Source: Schistocerca nitens (lineage: Eukaryota > Arthropoda > Insecta > Orthoptera > Acrididae). Taken from it: DNA of 64,000 nt. Shown in pieces: positions 40,091 to 51,435 of this stretch. The notes below the pieces were generated by a model that saw only the letters and a list, made by a program, of their open reading frames with translations, was not told the origin of the DNA and searched no databases. Both the position numbers and the translations under genes were made by a program. Where the stretch lies: contig NC_064621.1 of NCBI RefSeq assembly GCF_023898315.1, positions 129,454,521 through 129,518,520 of the forward strand. The letters run 5' to 3'. Position 1 is the first letter of the stretch. Each line of letters opens with the position of its first letter.

Positions 40091-40258
40091 GAAACTTCCT
40101 GGCGGATTAAAAATGTGTACCGGACCGAGACTCGAACTCGGAACCTTTGCCTTTCACGGGCAAGTTCGGATCTCGGTGCGGCACACTGTTTTAATCAGCC
40201 AAGAAGTTTCATATCAGTGTACACTCCGCTGTAGAGTGAAAATCTCATTCTGGGAACT
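40091..40258. repeat. Fold-back tRNA-type repeat (short form)
   Basis: Arms 40091-40141 and 40165-40210 are inverted copies: GAAACTTCCTGGCGGATTAA on the left, TTAATCAGCCAAGAAGTTTC on the right, with the CCGAGACTCGAACTCGG T-arm sequence on the left. It continues to AGTGAAAATCTCATTCTGG (~40253) like the repeat at 18.7 kb. The loop is much shorter than there (about 23 bp), so the tRNA-like part is largely deleted. Confidence 0.8.
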
Positions 40259-40259
40259 A

Positions 40260-41161
40260 AATTTTGATCGATACAAAATATATACTGACAGTAGGTGTCT
40301 TTTACGATTGGTTATGCCCCTGAGAGACGTCAGGGCGTATGTATTCTGCGGTGTTTGTATTCTGTATGTGTTTCCTGTAATCCAGTCATCTGCTTTACTT
40401 CAAAGGAGTAGGCTGAGATTCTTAAATTCTTTTCTCCGTTTAGAGACACACATTGTTGTAGTATTCTTGTACAGAAACGCTATCACTTTGCTGGTGTTGG
40501 TTGTATGCAGATACAGCACTCCTAGTCAGTAGACCCTGCTAGTGTGGTGAAACCTTCTCGTCCCAGGGCCGACGAATCCAATAAAAGGACGTATAGCATT
40601 TTTTCCAAGTGTCAGCGAACATTTTGCCTCTAAGGAATGTTGTTCCCCATGACGCGACCTATCACTCCCAGAGGTTTGATGCAAAGACTTCAAAACACTC
40701 AGTATAAGACGAAAAGCGCCACACACGCCAAACAGTGAATATGGATATGTTTGAAAATACACGTAGCTCATCAAGTTTTTCTTTAAAAAAAACGGAATAC
40801 GTAGTCAATGACAAGTAGACACCAAGTAACTACTTGAACACGAGACCATTTTTACTTCGTTTCTGAGTTAAAGTTCATATTACAGCTGTAGTATTGGAAA
40901 ATGCTCTTACAGGGTGAGACTGCTTCAACGTTTGCAGTGTTACCGAGAGAAGTAGCTTCATGACTAATCAAAATCGTTTATTTTCCCTTTTTTTGTCATC
41001 CATATTCTCATAGGTAATTTCGTGTGTTCACATGTCTTTCTTAGTAAGATACGTTTCCCATATTCTAATCAGCAGTCTTTACATTTGCAATTTATATGTA
41101 ATACGTTATGCTTCGTTATTCATGTGCAACATATTATCGGATTCATAATAAGATAGATACA
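40260..41161. other. No recognised element
   Basis: AT-rich. The 154-codon frame 40068-40532 starts inside the fold-back repeat and shows no domain. Confidence 0.4.
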
Positions 41162-41979
41162 TACAACACCTGATCAGAAGTATCCGAACAACTATTAGTG
41201 AACATTAATATGAATGTGTCTACCTTTCGCCTTTATGACGGCGTGAACTCTCCTGGGGACCCTGTTAATGAAGTTTCCGAATGTCTGTGGGAGAATGGCA
41301 GTCTGTTATTCCCGAAGATCCTAAACCAGAGGAGATAGTGATGTCGGGTGGTGGGATCTGGAGCGAAGTTCTAATTGATCCCGAAGGTGTTCCATTCAGT
41401 TCAAGACGGGACTTGGGACAGGCCAGTCGTTTTCACGAATGTTATTGTCGACAAACCATTACTTCACACATGCGATATTATGACAGGGAGTATGGTCAAG
41501 CTGCTACAAATAATCATCTTTCCCGAACAGATCCTCTACTGTACGCAGTATACAGTGCTATGAAATGTGTTCATATCTTCCCGCATTTAGCGTTTTCTAG
41601 AGTTAATAAGGGTGCCACACCCTAATTACGACAAACGCCCCCAAACCGTAGCACCACTTCCTACGTACTTCGCTGTTGGCAATGCTGATGATGCCTGGTA
41701 ACGCTCTCCAGGCATTCACCAAATCGAAACCATTACGTCAAAATACCACATGGTATGGCGTGATTCATCAAATCAAATCACTCTTTCTCCAGTCGCCCAC
41801 TGTACTTCAGCGTCCCTCTTACACATCATCTCAGGAATCACTTAACACTGAGTACAGAAATGTGTGGCTTGCGCAGAGCTGCTCCACCATCATACCCCCG
41901 CTCTCTCTAACCTCCAAGCAGTCATTGTGCCTGGTAGCACTTTGGAAATCACAGGTGATTCCTGCCGCTGGCTTCATGT

Positions 41980-41981
<2 letters not shown>

Positions 41982-42009
<28 letters not shown>
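41982..42009. repeat. Poly-T run inside Tc1-like element E
   Basis: Twenty-eight consecutive T. It lies in a former coding region (followed by ACAACCACCCTC), where I expect only about six, so it is more likely replication slippage than a retroposon tail. Confidence 0.85.
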
Positions 42010-42013
<4 letters not shown>

Positions 42014-42084
42014 CCACCCTCTGCAAATCTCGACGGACTACATCGTCAGTACATTTCTACTTCTAATCACATTGCCAATAATCG

Positions 42085-42286
42085 GCCAGCCGGTGTGGCC
42101 GAGCGGTTCTAGGCGCTTCAGTCTGGAACCGCGTGACCGCTACGGTCGCAGGTTCGAATCCTGCCTCGGGCATGGATGTGTATGATGTCCTTAGGTTAGT
42201 TAGGTTTAAGTAGTTATAAGTTCTTGGGGACTGATGGCCTCAGATGTTGAGTCCCATAGTGCTCAGTGCCATTTGAACCATTTGAA
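42085..42286 (+). mobile_element. SINE-A, Leu-like head
   Basis: Plus-strand copy, head GGCCGAGCGGTTCTAGGCGC, B box GGTTCGAATCC. Duplication CCAATAATCG / CCAATAGTCG (42075-42084 and 42287-42296), one difference. Inserted in Tc1-like element E. Confidence 0.92.
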
Positions 42287-42539
42287 CCAATAGTCGAATT
42301 GGGCAGCTGTGGGAGCATTGAAAAGTAACTGATGTATATGTTGCTCAGATGACATCCAATGTCTAGTCCACGTTATAAGTCACTAAATTCTCTAGACCGG
42401 TCCAGTCTGCTGTTACTGCTTTTTCACTGACATCACAGCAACTTCGCCTCCTATTATACTGACGAGTCTGACTTTCGTGGCATCTAGTCGTCAGTTCCTT
42501 ATTACAAGTGGGTTCCCGCATACTTTTGGCCAGTGTACA

Positions 42540-44149
42540 GACTCCCCTTGGCTAACGCAACTCGACCCCCTGATATTTGAGTGCCGGACCTTGCAGGATC
42601 ATTGTAACCTGACGCGAGTTTGGATGGCGCCAGGGATATTCATGCAAACCATAGCGCAACAGTCGAAGACGGACTCACAGGGTTTCTAGTGGTTCTGTTT
42701 CTTGGTGTGGTGTGGCTCTATGGTTTACTCGTTAACTTACGCAGGCTGTCCCATTGGCCACTTTCAAGTACATATGCAGTTATTAGAAAGTAATTAAAAG
42801 TAGACCATGACCCTAATGTAACAGCACATATTGGAGGTTCCTGGAGTAACGCAACTCGACCCCTTACTGGTGAAGACAGTAGGGTGGAAGCACAACGGTA
42901 GTGCATGCCGGTAGTCTGGTCAACTGTGTCCAGTTTAAGGATTTTGTGAGTATAATGCACACCTCCGAACAGAAGGTAGAAATGCTACACGTCATTTACA
43001 AGTACTGCAGTACTGTACGGCATGTGTCTGCATTGTAAGTAAGAAAGAATTATTTCAGTTACTGTTCTCCTAACTTTAATTCTGCATACATGAGCAGCAT
43101 TTCTGTCTTCTCTTCATTGGTGTACATTGTACTGAGACAACCTTCAACTATAGACAGGTCACTGAATGAACAGTGTGCATTTTGCTTGCATTTCCATTAT
43201 TTACTGTCACCTCCAAGAAGTGCGTATTAAGTTATCTGCTGTGCCCTAGTACAGGAGAGTCAAGGCCGGCTTGGGGTTACGTTTTAATATCACGTTAACG
43301 TGAATGGCGCACTGTTTTACGTTGTTCAGCAGGTCTTGGGGTGAATAAAAAATACAGTGTGCTCTTTAAAACAGGCGTACTGTTGTTCATATCTTCGTAA
43401 CGAAGGAAGTTACAAGGAACGCAGCCACTCAAGTTAATGTGCCCTGGAAGGCAAACAGCATTAACTTAATTTTTTTTGTTTAGCTTACGGAGAAGAAGTC
43501 AATTGTGCTGGTCAAGATAAAAAGGACTCCCTTTAGACAGGATTCAAATCTCTAAGTTATCTTGTTCTACATTCACAAACTAAAAGATCTTAGTGCTCCA
43601 CACGAGAAATGTATCACTTCTAAGCTGGTACGGCTAGAGGAGAAATGCAAGGCTGTACAAGCACGCATAACGCTACTTTTTAATATAGTTTTACTAGCGT
43701 TGTCATACGTGTACTGAGAAAAAGATCACATTTATATTTTGTGAACGACCTACAACTTTCTGAAAAGTAGACTTCTCAAGATTCGTATCAACATACAAAT
43801 ATGGATGTGGTTTACGTAACTTCGTATTCCGAAACCACGACACGGCAATTTCCCCCCAACCAGAACATATCAAATGAGATCGTCTTAAACGAATATTGAA
43901 AGAATTTCTCTGCAAACGTCAAATGATTCAAGGGATCTCTATAACTAATCGCAGATATCTCCCTAGTCCAACAAAACAGTTCCACTGTAAACGAAAAAGA
44001 CGGTTAATTAAAGAGACTTTTGGACAACACAGAAGCACAGAAGGGAAATCAGTACCAGGCAAAGAAAGGAAAGCTGGAGGGAATGCATAGGGGGGCTACA
44101 CCAAGGAAATCAAGAAACAGAAAAGATAAGATGGAAGATATGAGAATTT
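42540..44149. other. About 1.6 kb, unassigned
   Basis: An exact 17-bp direct repeat TAACGCAACTCGACCCC occurs at 42553 and 42847. Nothing else is recognisable until the RTE-like fragment. Confidence 0.4.
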
Positions 44150-44725
44150 GACAAAGCACTGAGAAATCTAATTAGAAACAGTGCCATTCGAGTATATGAC
44201 ATTCCCTCAAAATTACTTAGAACTTTGCATGCGCGGGACATGACAAAACTATTCCACCTGGCGTGCAAGATGTATGCAACATGTAAATACCCTCATATTT
44301 TGAGAAGAGCGTAGTAATTTCAATAAAAAATTGAGGTGCTGGCGGAAGTGAATACTACAGAACCAAGAGTTTAATGAGACTTGGTTGCAAAACACTGACA
44401 CGAAACTTTAGACAGAAGAACGGAAAGAGTGGTCGAGGCCTACTTGGACTAAGATCAGTTTTCGTTCTGAATAAGTATAGGAACACGGAGGTAATATTGT
44501 CCCAGCGATTTGTCTTAGAAGAGACACTGTATGGAGGTAAACCAACATTATAACACTCGTAGATTTAGATACAGTTTTTGACAATAGCGACTGGATGTGT
44601 TCTTTGAAATTCCAAATATAGCATGAATGAATTACAGGTAGCAAAGAACTATCTACAACTTGTACAGAATACAGACTGTAGTTGTCAGAGTCGAAGACAT
44701 GAAACAAAGTACTTACGAGGAAAGA
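44150..44725 (+). pseudogene. Degraded RTE-like LINE fragment
   Basis: Nucleotide-level similarity to the RTE-like element at 29.4 kb: CATTCCCTCAAAATTACT, then AGAGTTTAATGAGACTTGG, AACGGAAAGAGTGGTCGAGG and GAACACGGAGGTAATATTG (the family motif encoding R-N-x-G-T-R-E-A-I-L). It stops before the catalytic box. Many frame breaks. Confidence 0.6.
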
Positions 44726-44729
44726 GACA

Positions 44730-45061
44730 AAGGGGCAAGGGGCATGATGGATCGAAAGTGCCCTGTGTGCGCGTGCAGCAAGAGTAGCGACGTCCTCTAG
44801 TCGAGTCGGCGTGAGATGGTCCCTGACAGTGTTCAACGGCTCAACTGCGAAGGGCCGACGGCTGCAGGCGTAAACAATACTCGTGTAAAGAGTACCGACA
44901 ACAATGAAGCGTTTCCGCAGAGACGTTAACAAAACTGCGTTACGTAACTGGATGAGGCAGGCGAGCGAAACAGCCACACCCAACCGACCACATATGTCAG
45001 CAATGTTACACCGCCGACTCGACTACAACCGCAAAATTTTTTATTGAAAACTTATTCCAAC
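44730..45061. other. No recognised feature
   Basis: Anonymous. The 3' terminus of the Helitron should fall here, but I could not place its hairpin and CTRR end with confidence. Confidence 0.35.
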
Positions 45062-45832
45062 TATTTACAATATACTTGTTTATAAACAACAGTTTTCATT
45101 TTGTTATCTGGGGTATATATGTACAAATTTTTCGAATTTCCTACTCGAGAGCAAGCTACGTATAGTTAACCGTGACAGAAGCAGGAGTCTTTGAGGTTAA
45201 TATTTTACAGTTTGTCCTTGGCCTTTGTTAATTGTAAAGCTGCGCGGTCTAGGGGCGTTGCCACGGTTCGCCCCTCCCCCCTCCTCGCCGTCGGAGGTTC
45301 GACTCCTCCCTCGGGCAATGGTGTGTGTGTGTGTGTTGTCCTTAGCGAAAGTTACTTGAAGTTAGATTAAGTAGTGTAAGCCTAGGGACAGATGACCTCA
45401 GCAGTTTGGTCCCATAGGAACTTACCATAAATTTTCAAAATTAATTGTAAAACTGTTGGCTGATTTGATTGGAAATTGTAGCTTTTTAAATTGGACTGGC
45501 ATTTCAGTAGAGATCAGTGGTATTCTGGGGACAAATAGTGTGTGTCCTTTGTGTCATAAGATCGGCTCCGATGCTGGGATATTCGATAGCTGTTTAACGA
45601 TCACCCTTGTTCCATTACATAGTTTTGGTGAGTTGAGATTTCTCATTAGTATGATCGGAGATCCAATTTTAAGTCGAATGGAGTGAAATGGCATTCCTGG
45701 TACTTGCAAAGAATTTAGAAATTCTGTAGAAAAGTTCACACTTTCCTCAACGTTTGCCATCGTGTCGATCGATTTGTATATCCTCTCCTGAACGGGAATT
45801 TTACTTTCGAACATTAAAGTTGAAATCCCTGT
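45062..45832 (-). pseudogene. Helitron helicase, C-terminal part, split by SINE-B
   Basis: The minus strand at 45814-45554 reads ERIYKSIDTMANVEESVN, FLNSLQVPGMPFHSIRLKIG, SPIILMRNLNSPKLCNGTR, the conserved segment near the end of Helitron Pif1-type helicases. Past the SINE it resumes as INKGQGQTV (motif of the last helicase block) and then LYVACSRVGNSKNLYIYTPD before the stop near 45062. Interrupted by a SINE and at least two frame breaks. Confidence 0.82.
45239..45440 (+). mobile_element. SINE-B in the Helitron helicase gene
   Basis: Plus-strand copy: head GCTGCGCGGTCTAGGGGCG, B box GGTTCGACTCCTCC, a (TG)n run, tail GTTTGGTCCCATAGG. Duplication TTAATTGTAAA (45228-45238 and 45441-45451). Confidence 0.93.
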
Positions 45833-46242
45833 TCACTTTAATGAAGCCAGTCGCCTCGTCTGTAGGACACGTGCCTTCGCCTATTTGGAAAATTTGCTGA
45901 GCAAAATGTGTTGTTTCGTTCTTCGATAGTTCAACTGTCATATTTTTTGTTAGTCGCAGTATTTTATGTGTCGCGAAAGACGAGATTTTTTTTAAGCATG
46001 CGTTGATCTAGTCTGCTGGTGTTGACTTGAGGATAACTGGAAGTGTTTCTCCTGAGAATATGAGTTGAGCTCCTCACATCACATCAGAGTTTCCTCTCAA
46101 GTCTTTTAATGTTCTGTCCATGGCTTCGAATGATTTTTATGTGCCTCGCTGCATTCGTTCCCGAACGTAACTTTTAGCTTGCTTTAGAAGTTCACCCCGT
46201 CCAGATGCTCGTGAGATTTTACGTACCGGGAATTGTTCTTCA

Positions 46243-46438
46243 GCCAGCCGCTGTGGCCGAGCGGTTCTAGGCGCTTTAGTCCGGAACCACGCGGCTGCTA
46301 TGGTCGCAGGTTCGAATTCTACCTCGGACATGGATGTGTGTGATGTCTTTAGGTTAGTTAGGTTTAAGTAGATCTAAGTCTATGGGACTGATGACCTCAG
46401 ATGTTAAGTCCCATAGTGCTTAGATCCATTTGAACCAT
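46243..46438 (+). mobile_element. SINE-A in the Helitron helicase gene
   Basis: Plus-strand copy from CCAGCCGCTGTGGCCGAG to GCATTTGAACC-like end (ATCCATTTGAACCAT). B box GGTTCGAATTC. No convincing duplication, so the boundaries may be off by a few bases. Confidence 0.88.
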
Positions 46439-46741
46439 CTTTTGAACTGTTTTTCGGCTATGTTCAACGGTACCTGTAGGGCGGAAAGGGCAGTTCTTCC
46501 TCCTTCCATACGTGTGAGTGCAATGCCGGATGATGCCAGTGCAAGTGTGATGTGATGTTTAGCACGTATTTCCGCCAGCAACAGATTTATTAGAAACGTT
46601 TTCCCGGTGCCGCCTGGTGCTTCCAAATGCCTCGATCCCATCCATGATAACATTGTAAATTTGCTTTTGATTATAATTGAGGAGTGGCTTGTTGTGAGTA
46701 ATGTATTGAAGTAGTTCGTTGATGTAGCTTTTTCCCTTTGT
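46439..46741 (-). pseudogene. Helitron Pif1-type helicase, Walker A part
   Basis: The minus strand reads LNYNQKQIYNVIMDGI, then after a frame break LEAPGGTGKTFLINLLLA (Walker A, with the GGTGKT box intact) and ALASSGIALTRMEGGRTA. This is the start of the SF1 helicase domain that follows the Rep domain in Helitrons. It lies between the SINE-A copy and the mariner. Confidence 0.88.
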
Positions 46742-46742
46742 A

Positions 46743-48018
46743 CGAGGATGAATCAAATGAAAACCTTAAATTTTTTGTAAGTATTATTTATTGTGGAGAA
46801 GTGGTACAAAGCTGTATCACTTTTCAACATAATCCCCCCCACGCTCAATTGCAAGTCCTCCAGCGCTTACAAAGTGCATAAATTCCTTTAGAAAAAAATT
46901 CTTTTGGTAGTCCGCGCAAGCACTCATGCGCCGCGTGGCGTACCTCTTCATCAGATCGGAACTCCTTTCCTCACATTGCGTCTTTGAGTGGTCCAAACAG
47001 ATGGAAATCACTTGGGACAAGGTCTGGTGAGTATGGTGGATGAGGAAGACACTCAAAATGCAGGTCTGCGATTGTTGCAACTGTTGTACGTGCAGTATGG
47101 GGCCTTGCATTGTCATGCTGCAAAAGGACACCTGCCTACAGCAATCCACGTCACTTTGATTTGATTGCAGGCCGCAGATGATTTTTAGGGGATCTGTGTA
47201 TGATGCACTGGTGACAGTGGTCCCTCTAGGCATGTAATTCTCCAAAGTAAGGCCTATTTCGTCCCAAAAGAGAGTCAGCATAACCTTCCCTGCTGATGGT
47301 TCTGTTCGAAACTTCTTTCGTTTTAGTGATGAGGAATGGCGCCATTCCTTGCTCGTCCTTTCCGTATCCGGTCGGTGAAAGTGCACCCAGGTTTCGTCCC
47401 AAGTAACGATTCTTGCACCTTCTCGTTCAAAGTTCTTCACAAGCATCAACATGTTGTGCTCTCATTTCAGGAGTCTGATGCCGTGGCACCCACCTTGCAG
47501 ACCCTTTGTGAAACTGGAGCACATCATGCACAATGCGGTGTGCTGACCCATGACTAATGCTGCAATGTCATTCAGTGTCGCTCGGCGGTTTTCCTTCACT
47601 ATGGCTTCAACTGCTGCAATGTTCTGTGGAATCACATCTCGTTGTGCCTGACCTGGACGAGGAGCATCTTCCACTGAAGTCACACCATTTGCGATCTTCC
47701 TACTCCATTCGTAGACTTGCTGCTGTGACAAACATGCATCACCGTACTTAATCTTCATTCGTCGTTGAATTTCAATAGGTTTCACAAATTCACTACGCAA
47801 AAGCCGAATAACAGAACGCTGTTCTTCCCTGGTACAAGTCACAAGTTGGGCGGCCATCTTTATATGAAACTGCGACGGTGTGTGTGCATCTGCACTATGC
47901 TGCCACCTACAGGCCATTCTGCACGCTGTTTGTGGCACGCTTACCAACTTACACGATAACGGCCACGAAATTTCGATTTGCTATTACAAGTTTAAGGTTT
48001 CCATTTGATTCACCCTCG
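46743..48018 (-). mobile_element. Mariner-like element (copy 1), 1276 bp, in the Helitron
   Basis: TIRs CGAGGATGAATCAAATGAAA (left) and the inverse of CGAGGGTGAATCAAATGGAA (right), flanked by TA (46741-46742 and 48019-48020). Full length for a mariner. A second copy lies at 62705 to the window end. Confidence 0.93.
46817..47857 (-). pseudogene. Mariner-like transposase (copy 1), frameshifted
   Basis: ATG at 47857 gives MAAQLVTCTREEQRSVIRLL. The N-terminal helix-turn-helix region includes CLSQQQVYEWSRKIANG. After a frame break near 47455 the catalytic part reads ARIVTWDETWVHFH (first Asp) and SAGKVMLTLFWDE. A second frameshift near 47145 hides QHDNARPHTA (second Asp) and PYSPDLVPSDFHLF (third Asp, DD34D type) in another frame. 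The catalytic residues survive but the frame does not. Similar to the domain co-opted in vertebrate SETMAR. Confidence 0.88.
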
Positions 48019-48020
48019 TA

Positions 48021-50913
48021 ATTTCCAAGTTTAGCACACTGATAGCATCTTTTCGTGGTGCTTGCATCTCAAGTTGTACTAAGGTCTTGTTGTGTATTGC
48101 TAAACATCTATCCTCTGGGGTAATTAGTGTTTTATTGAAGATGTCGTCGTTGAATTCGATGGGTAGTTAAAGGATAATCTTGTCAAATTTCGCACAGAAT
48201 GTCGTCACTCATACTATCTCTGAAGGAATCCCAAAGATGTTTTCGATTCGATGGGTTACATGTTGTTAGCATTATGGTGAAAATCTCATTTGTTCAGCTG
48301 AAGCTGTGAACGAGGCCTCTTGTAGTGTTAATTCCCAGTGGTTGTCGTTTTACAGTAGTCCTAAGCGTTGGCAGGCTTCTCTGTACGTCTATCAAAGGTA
48401 GCCGTCAACAGTCTTGAGGTCTGGGAAATTTGTTGGTCGTGTTGCAGCCTCCGGAAGTAGAAACATTCGGCGTTGCTCGGATGTACGGAGTATTACTCAA
48501 CCTTCTGCGCGGTTTTCATGGTTCCTGGATGTTCTTCTGCAGGAATTTCTTGTTTTCGTCGTTGAAAGATTTTTCTTCGTATAATAGGTACGTACGTCGA
48601 CATATATTGGTGTTTTCGCCAATGGATCCGTTTGGCACAGTTGTATAAGAAGCTTTTACTGTTCTGTTCTGAGGTGGTTCGATTGCAGTTTTTCTGGCGC
48701 TGTCTTTTGTGAAGTAAACCCCCTGTCTGTTCTCCAAATGTGCTGTAGATGTTGCACAGGTGGTTTGCGTTCGTGTATGGGAAAACCGTAAATCCACCAC
48801 GCTGCTTCATTACTACTGATGTATCTCCCCATTTTGTACAAGAGTCACGCCGTTTCTTTTATGTTGTTCGCTGTCTTTGGCTATTTGAAATACTGCCATG
48901 TCACTGCCTTTATTCACATACTTACAGATATATTTGATGGATTTCACTGAACTGCAGTACTGTACGTTTATGTGCGCTTGGACATTTTGGAAAGTAGTGT
49001 GTTATATGGTACTACCCATTGATTATTTTCCAGTTCGTCGCTGCCTCGCATTCGTATTTTTGCTGTGAAGCCACTGTTTTTGGCTGATTATCGTCTGTGT
49101 TTGGGATAGCCGTCAACTCCTGTTTGTGTGCCGTCCAAGTATGGTTTTGGGTACTTTTTTTTGTACATTTTCCATCACTGATACATGGCGAACTGGAGTG
49201 CAATGGCCTGCATAGTCCATGAATCACAATTTTCACTACTATGTCGCACAGTTCCGGATCATCTTATGGATTAGGAAATTCAGCTTGGATGATTTTGTCG
49301 ATATCTATGGACTGAATTTTGTCGAGTGAGTGAGGAAGTTCTCGTTTTTGCCATTCGATTTTGTACAACCAGCATCTAACGGTTCCAGGGTTGTGTTACT
49401 TGGTGATGATTCAATAAATGTCATTTGTTTTTGTCGGAAAACTCTCTTTGTTATGTAGTTTCGATGCATTGGGGCTTGTCCGTATCTTACTTGTTCTTTG
49501 ATTTCTGGCTAGGTCGCCAATATTTTCTTATGTCAGTTATGGCATCGTAAGTGTATTCGTGCATTTGTCTCTGACTTCCTATAAATAATGAGTGTAAGAT
49601 TACCATTGTTCCAATGTCGTCAGTATTTCCGTTATTGGAAGTGGTTGTATTCTTCCGTACGTAGTTTTTTTCTGAATCAGTTTTACGTGAAGCATCCGTT
49701 CCGCTTCTGTGTTTGCATTCATATCTAACAGGAACTGTTAGATATGAATACGGCGAGTGTTGAGAATGTGACTGTATATTTCTTTGTCTCAGATCATTAA
49801 GCGGCAAGCATAGAACTCCTTGGAAGCGAATTATTATTTTTTTCTACGCCTGTTTCATTTTGGATTTGCTTCTCAGTAAAATGATATCCGTCCTCTCCGT
49901 GCAGAAACATTACTGGATGTTGGAGGGCATCATATGAACTGTGTGTCTCTGTGGTGCGTTGCAGTCCTTCTCTTCTTCATTTTACAATTATGTCACGGCT
50001 TGTGTTTTCATCCTTCTCAGTAAAGATGGCGACTTCGTCCATCTGAAGTCCATTAAATCGACGTTCTTCTTCTCCATGTGGCCTTTTGACGGCTCAAATT
50101 ATAACTTTATGGCAATCAGAAAGGATTCGGTTTTTTGCTGTTTTGAATACGTGAATCAGTTGATTGTATTTGTATAAGATTCTGTGTACATCTTCGACAA
50201 CTTCTCGTCTCAGTCCACTGATATCTGTGCATCACTGATCAATTTCTGTTTCTTCCTGTCCGATGAAATGTACTTGCAGAAATCTTTGATCTTCATTTGT
50301 TAGTGGCATTAATTATCCCATGTTCTGATAGATTTTTCGTTGTATGGAAGAAACATAATCTATTTCATCTCTGCCAGTGTTTATCGAAGTGACACCGAAA
50401 GAAGTCATTTGGAAGCAGGCGTTGTAGGCTTTTAGTGGTTTGAAGAAATTATTTTGATTCTGGAGTTTCCCCAGTCATGTAATGAAAAATTCCTGTAGTG
50501 GTGCTTGCAATGGTGGTAATCAGATTCTTCTGTTCATGCAAAATTGGCAGATGTTATCCATTTCTCCGACACCGATGTGTTTGTGTTTCTTACATTCTTT
50601 CGTCGGGTTGTAGTGGAATGCGTCATTTGTTAGGTTGTACTGTTTACTTGTCCACGCTACTCGTGGGGTGATATTTTCGTGGCTGACTCGAGTTCGTGGT
50701 TTTTCATGATAAGATTTTGTCGCAATTCTTGATCCTTCCGTCCATTCATTTCGTTGTTCTTCGGTTTCTCTGCTTCTAAAGGTGCTCATTCTCGTTCGTT
50801 GGGAACATAAAGGTGGTTCTCGCTCTTAGTCTGTTTCTTTTTTCCGCTGTTTTATGTTTTCGCCGTTTTGCTTCAGAACTTCCAAGACATCCTTCTCTTT
50901 CACGTTTAGTCAT
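48021..50913 (-). pseudogene. Helitron Rep (HUH-type) domain region, inactivated
   Basis: From the ATG at 50913 (MTKREREGCLGSSEAKRR) downward. Readable pieces: IGSQRQMHEYTYDAITDIRK near 49550; IVIHGLCRPLHSSSPCISDG and KCTKKYPKPYL near 49160; NQWVVPYNTLLSKM near 49010; KYICKYVNKGSDMAVFQIA (plus 48879-48935), the Y-x3-Y catalytic motif; RYISSNEAAWWIYGFPIHER near 48800; SNAECFYFRRLQHD near 48450. The stretch ELPHSLDKIQ near 49330 is where the HUH metal-binding motif (L-P-H-x-H-I-L-I-W) should be. It appears deleted, which would abolish nicking. Confidence 0.85.
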
Positions 50914-51139
50914 TGTCTAAAACGCAAATCAAATCAACGTTTTATTAACAAATACACTAAGAACACTTTACACACTTTCCACAGTTTATTTTCGGTTTAT
51001 ATTCAGTCGTTGTATCATTTGACTACTCACACTCCACTATTTTGTTTTTACTCACTTGGTCACTGATGAGAAATTGACATTCGTTCCCACGACGGGTCTT
51101 GCTTTATGTACCCTTACCAATGGGTAACCCCATCAGTGG

Positions 51140-51435
51140 CGAATTCCAGAATATACCAGGAAGGCTTCGAATGATCCACAATGTTCCGAAACATTCCACG
51201 ACATTCGAGAGTGTCCTGGAATGTTCCAGACTTATCTGAGATAGTCCAGTACGTTCCCGAACATTCTGGAATATTCCCAAATGTTCCAGACTATTCCCGA
51301 ACATTCCAGAACATCTCGGTTCATTGTGGAATGCTCCGGAATATTCGGGGAAGTTGTGGAATGCTCTCGATTACTCTGGAATGTTTCCGAATACTTTCGA
51401 ATGTTGTGGAATATTCTAGAAATTTCTAGAGAGAG
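51140..51435. promoter_or_regulatory. Dense array of heat-shock-element-like pentamers
   Basis: About 300 bp built from GAATGTTCC, GAATATTCC and GAACATTCC words. The heat-shock element is alternating nGAAn and nTTCn. Perfect runs include TTCTGGAATATTC (51264-51276: TTC-GAA-TTC) and GAATATTCTAGAAATTTC plus TAGAG (51409-51431: GAA-TTC-GAA-TTC in exact 5-bp phase). Many others have one mismatch. The array lies 220-520 bp upstream of the Helitron start codon. It could also be a decayed satellite. Confidence 0.6.

Larger units (their letters stand above)
41164..42535 (-). mobile_element. Tc1-like element E, degraded, with SINE insertion
   Basis: Termini: CAACACCTGATCAGAAGTAT at the left and TACTTTTGGCCAGTG at the right, flanked by TA (41162-41163, 42536-42537). 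The minus-strand transposase is too frameshifted to read as a protein, but the nucleotide layout follows the Tc1-like family. A 28-bp T run and a SINE-A copy lie inside. Confidence 0.75.

Noticed and set aside
51140..51435. Simple satellite only
   Set aside because: Not adopted as the main reading because the GAA/TTC pentamers keep 5-bp phase in the best runs and sit next to the Helitron start, but it remains an alternative.
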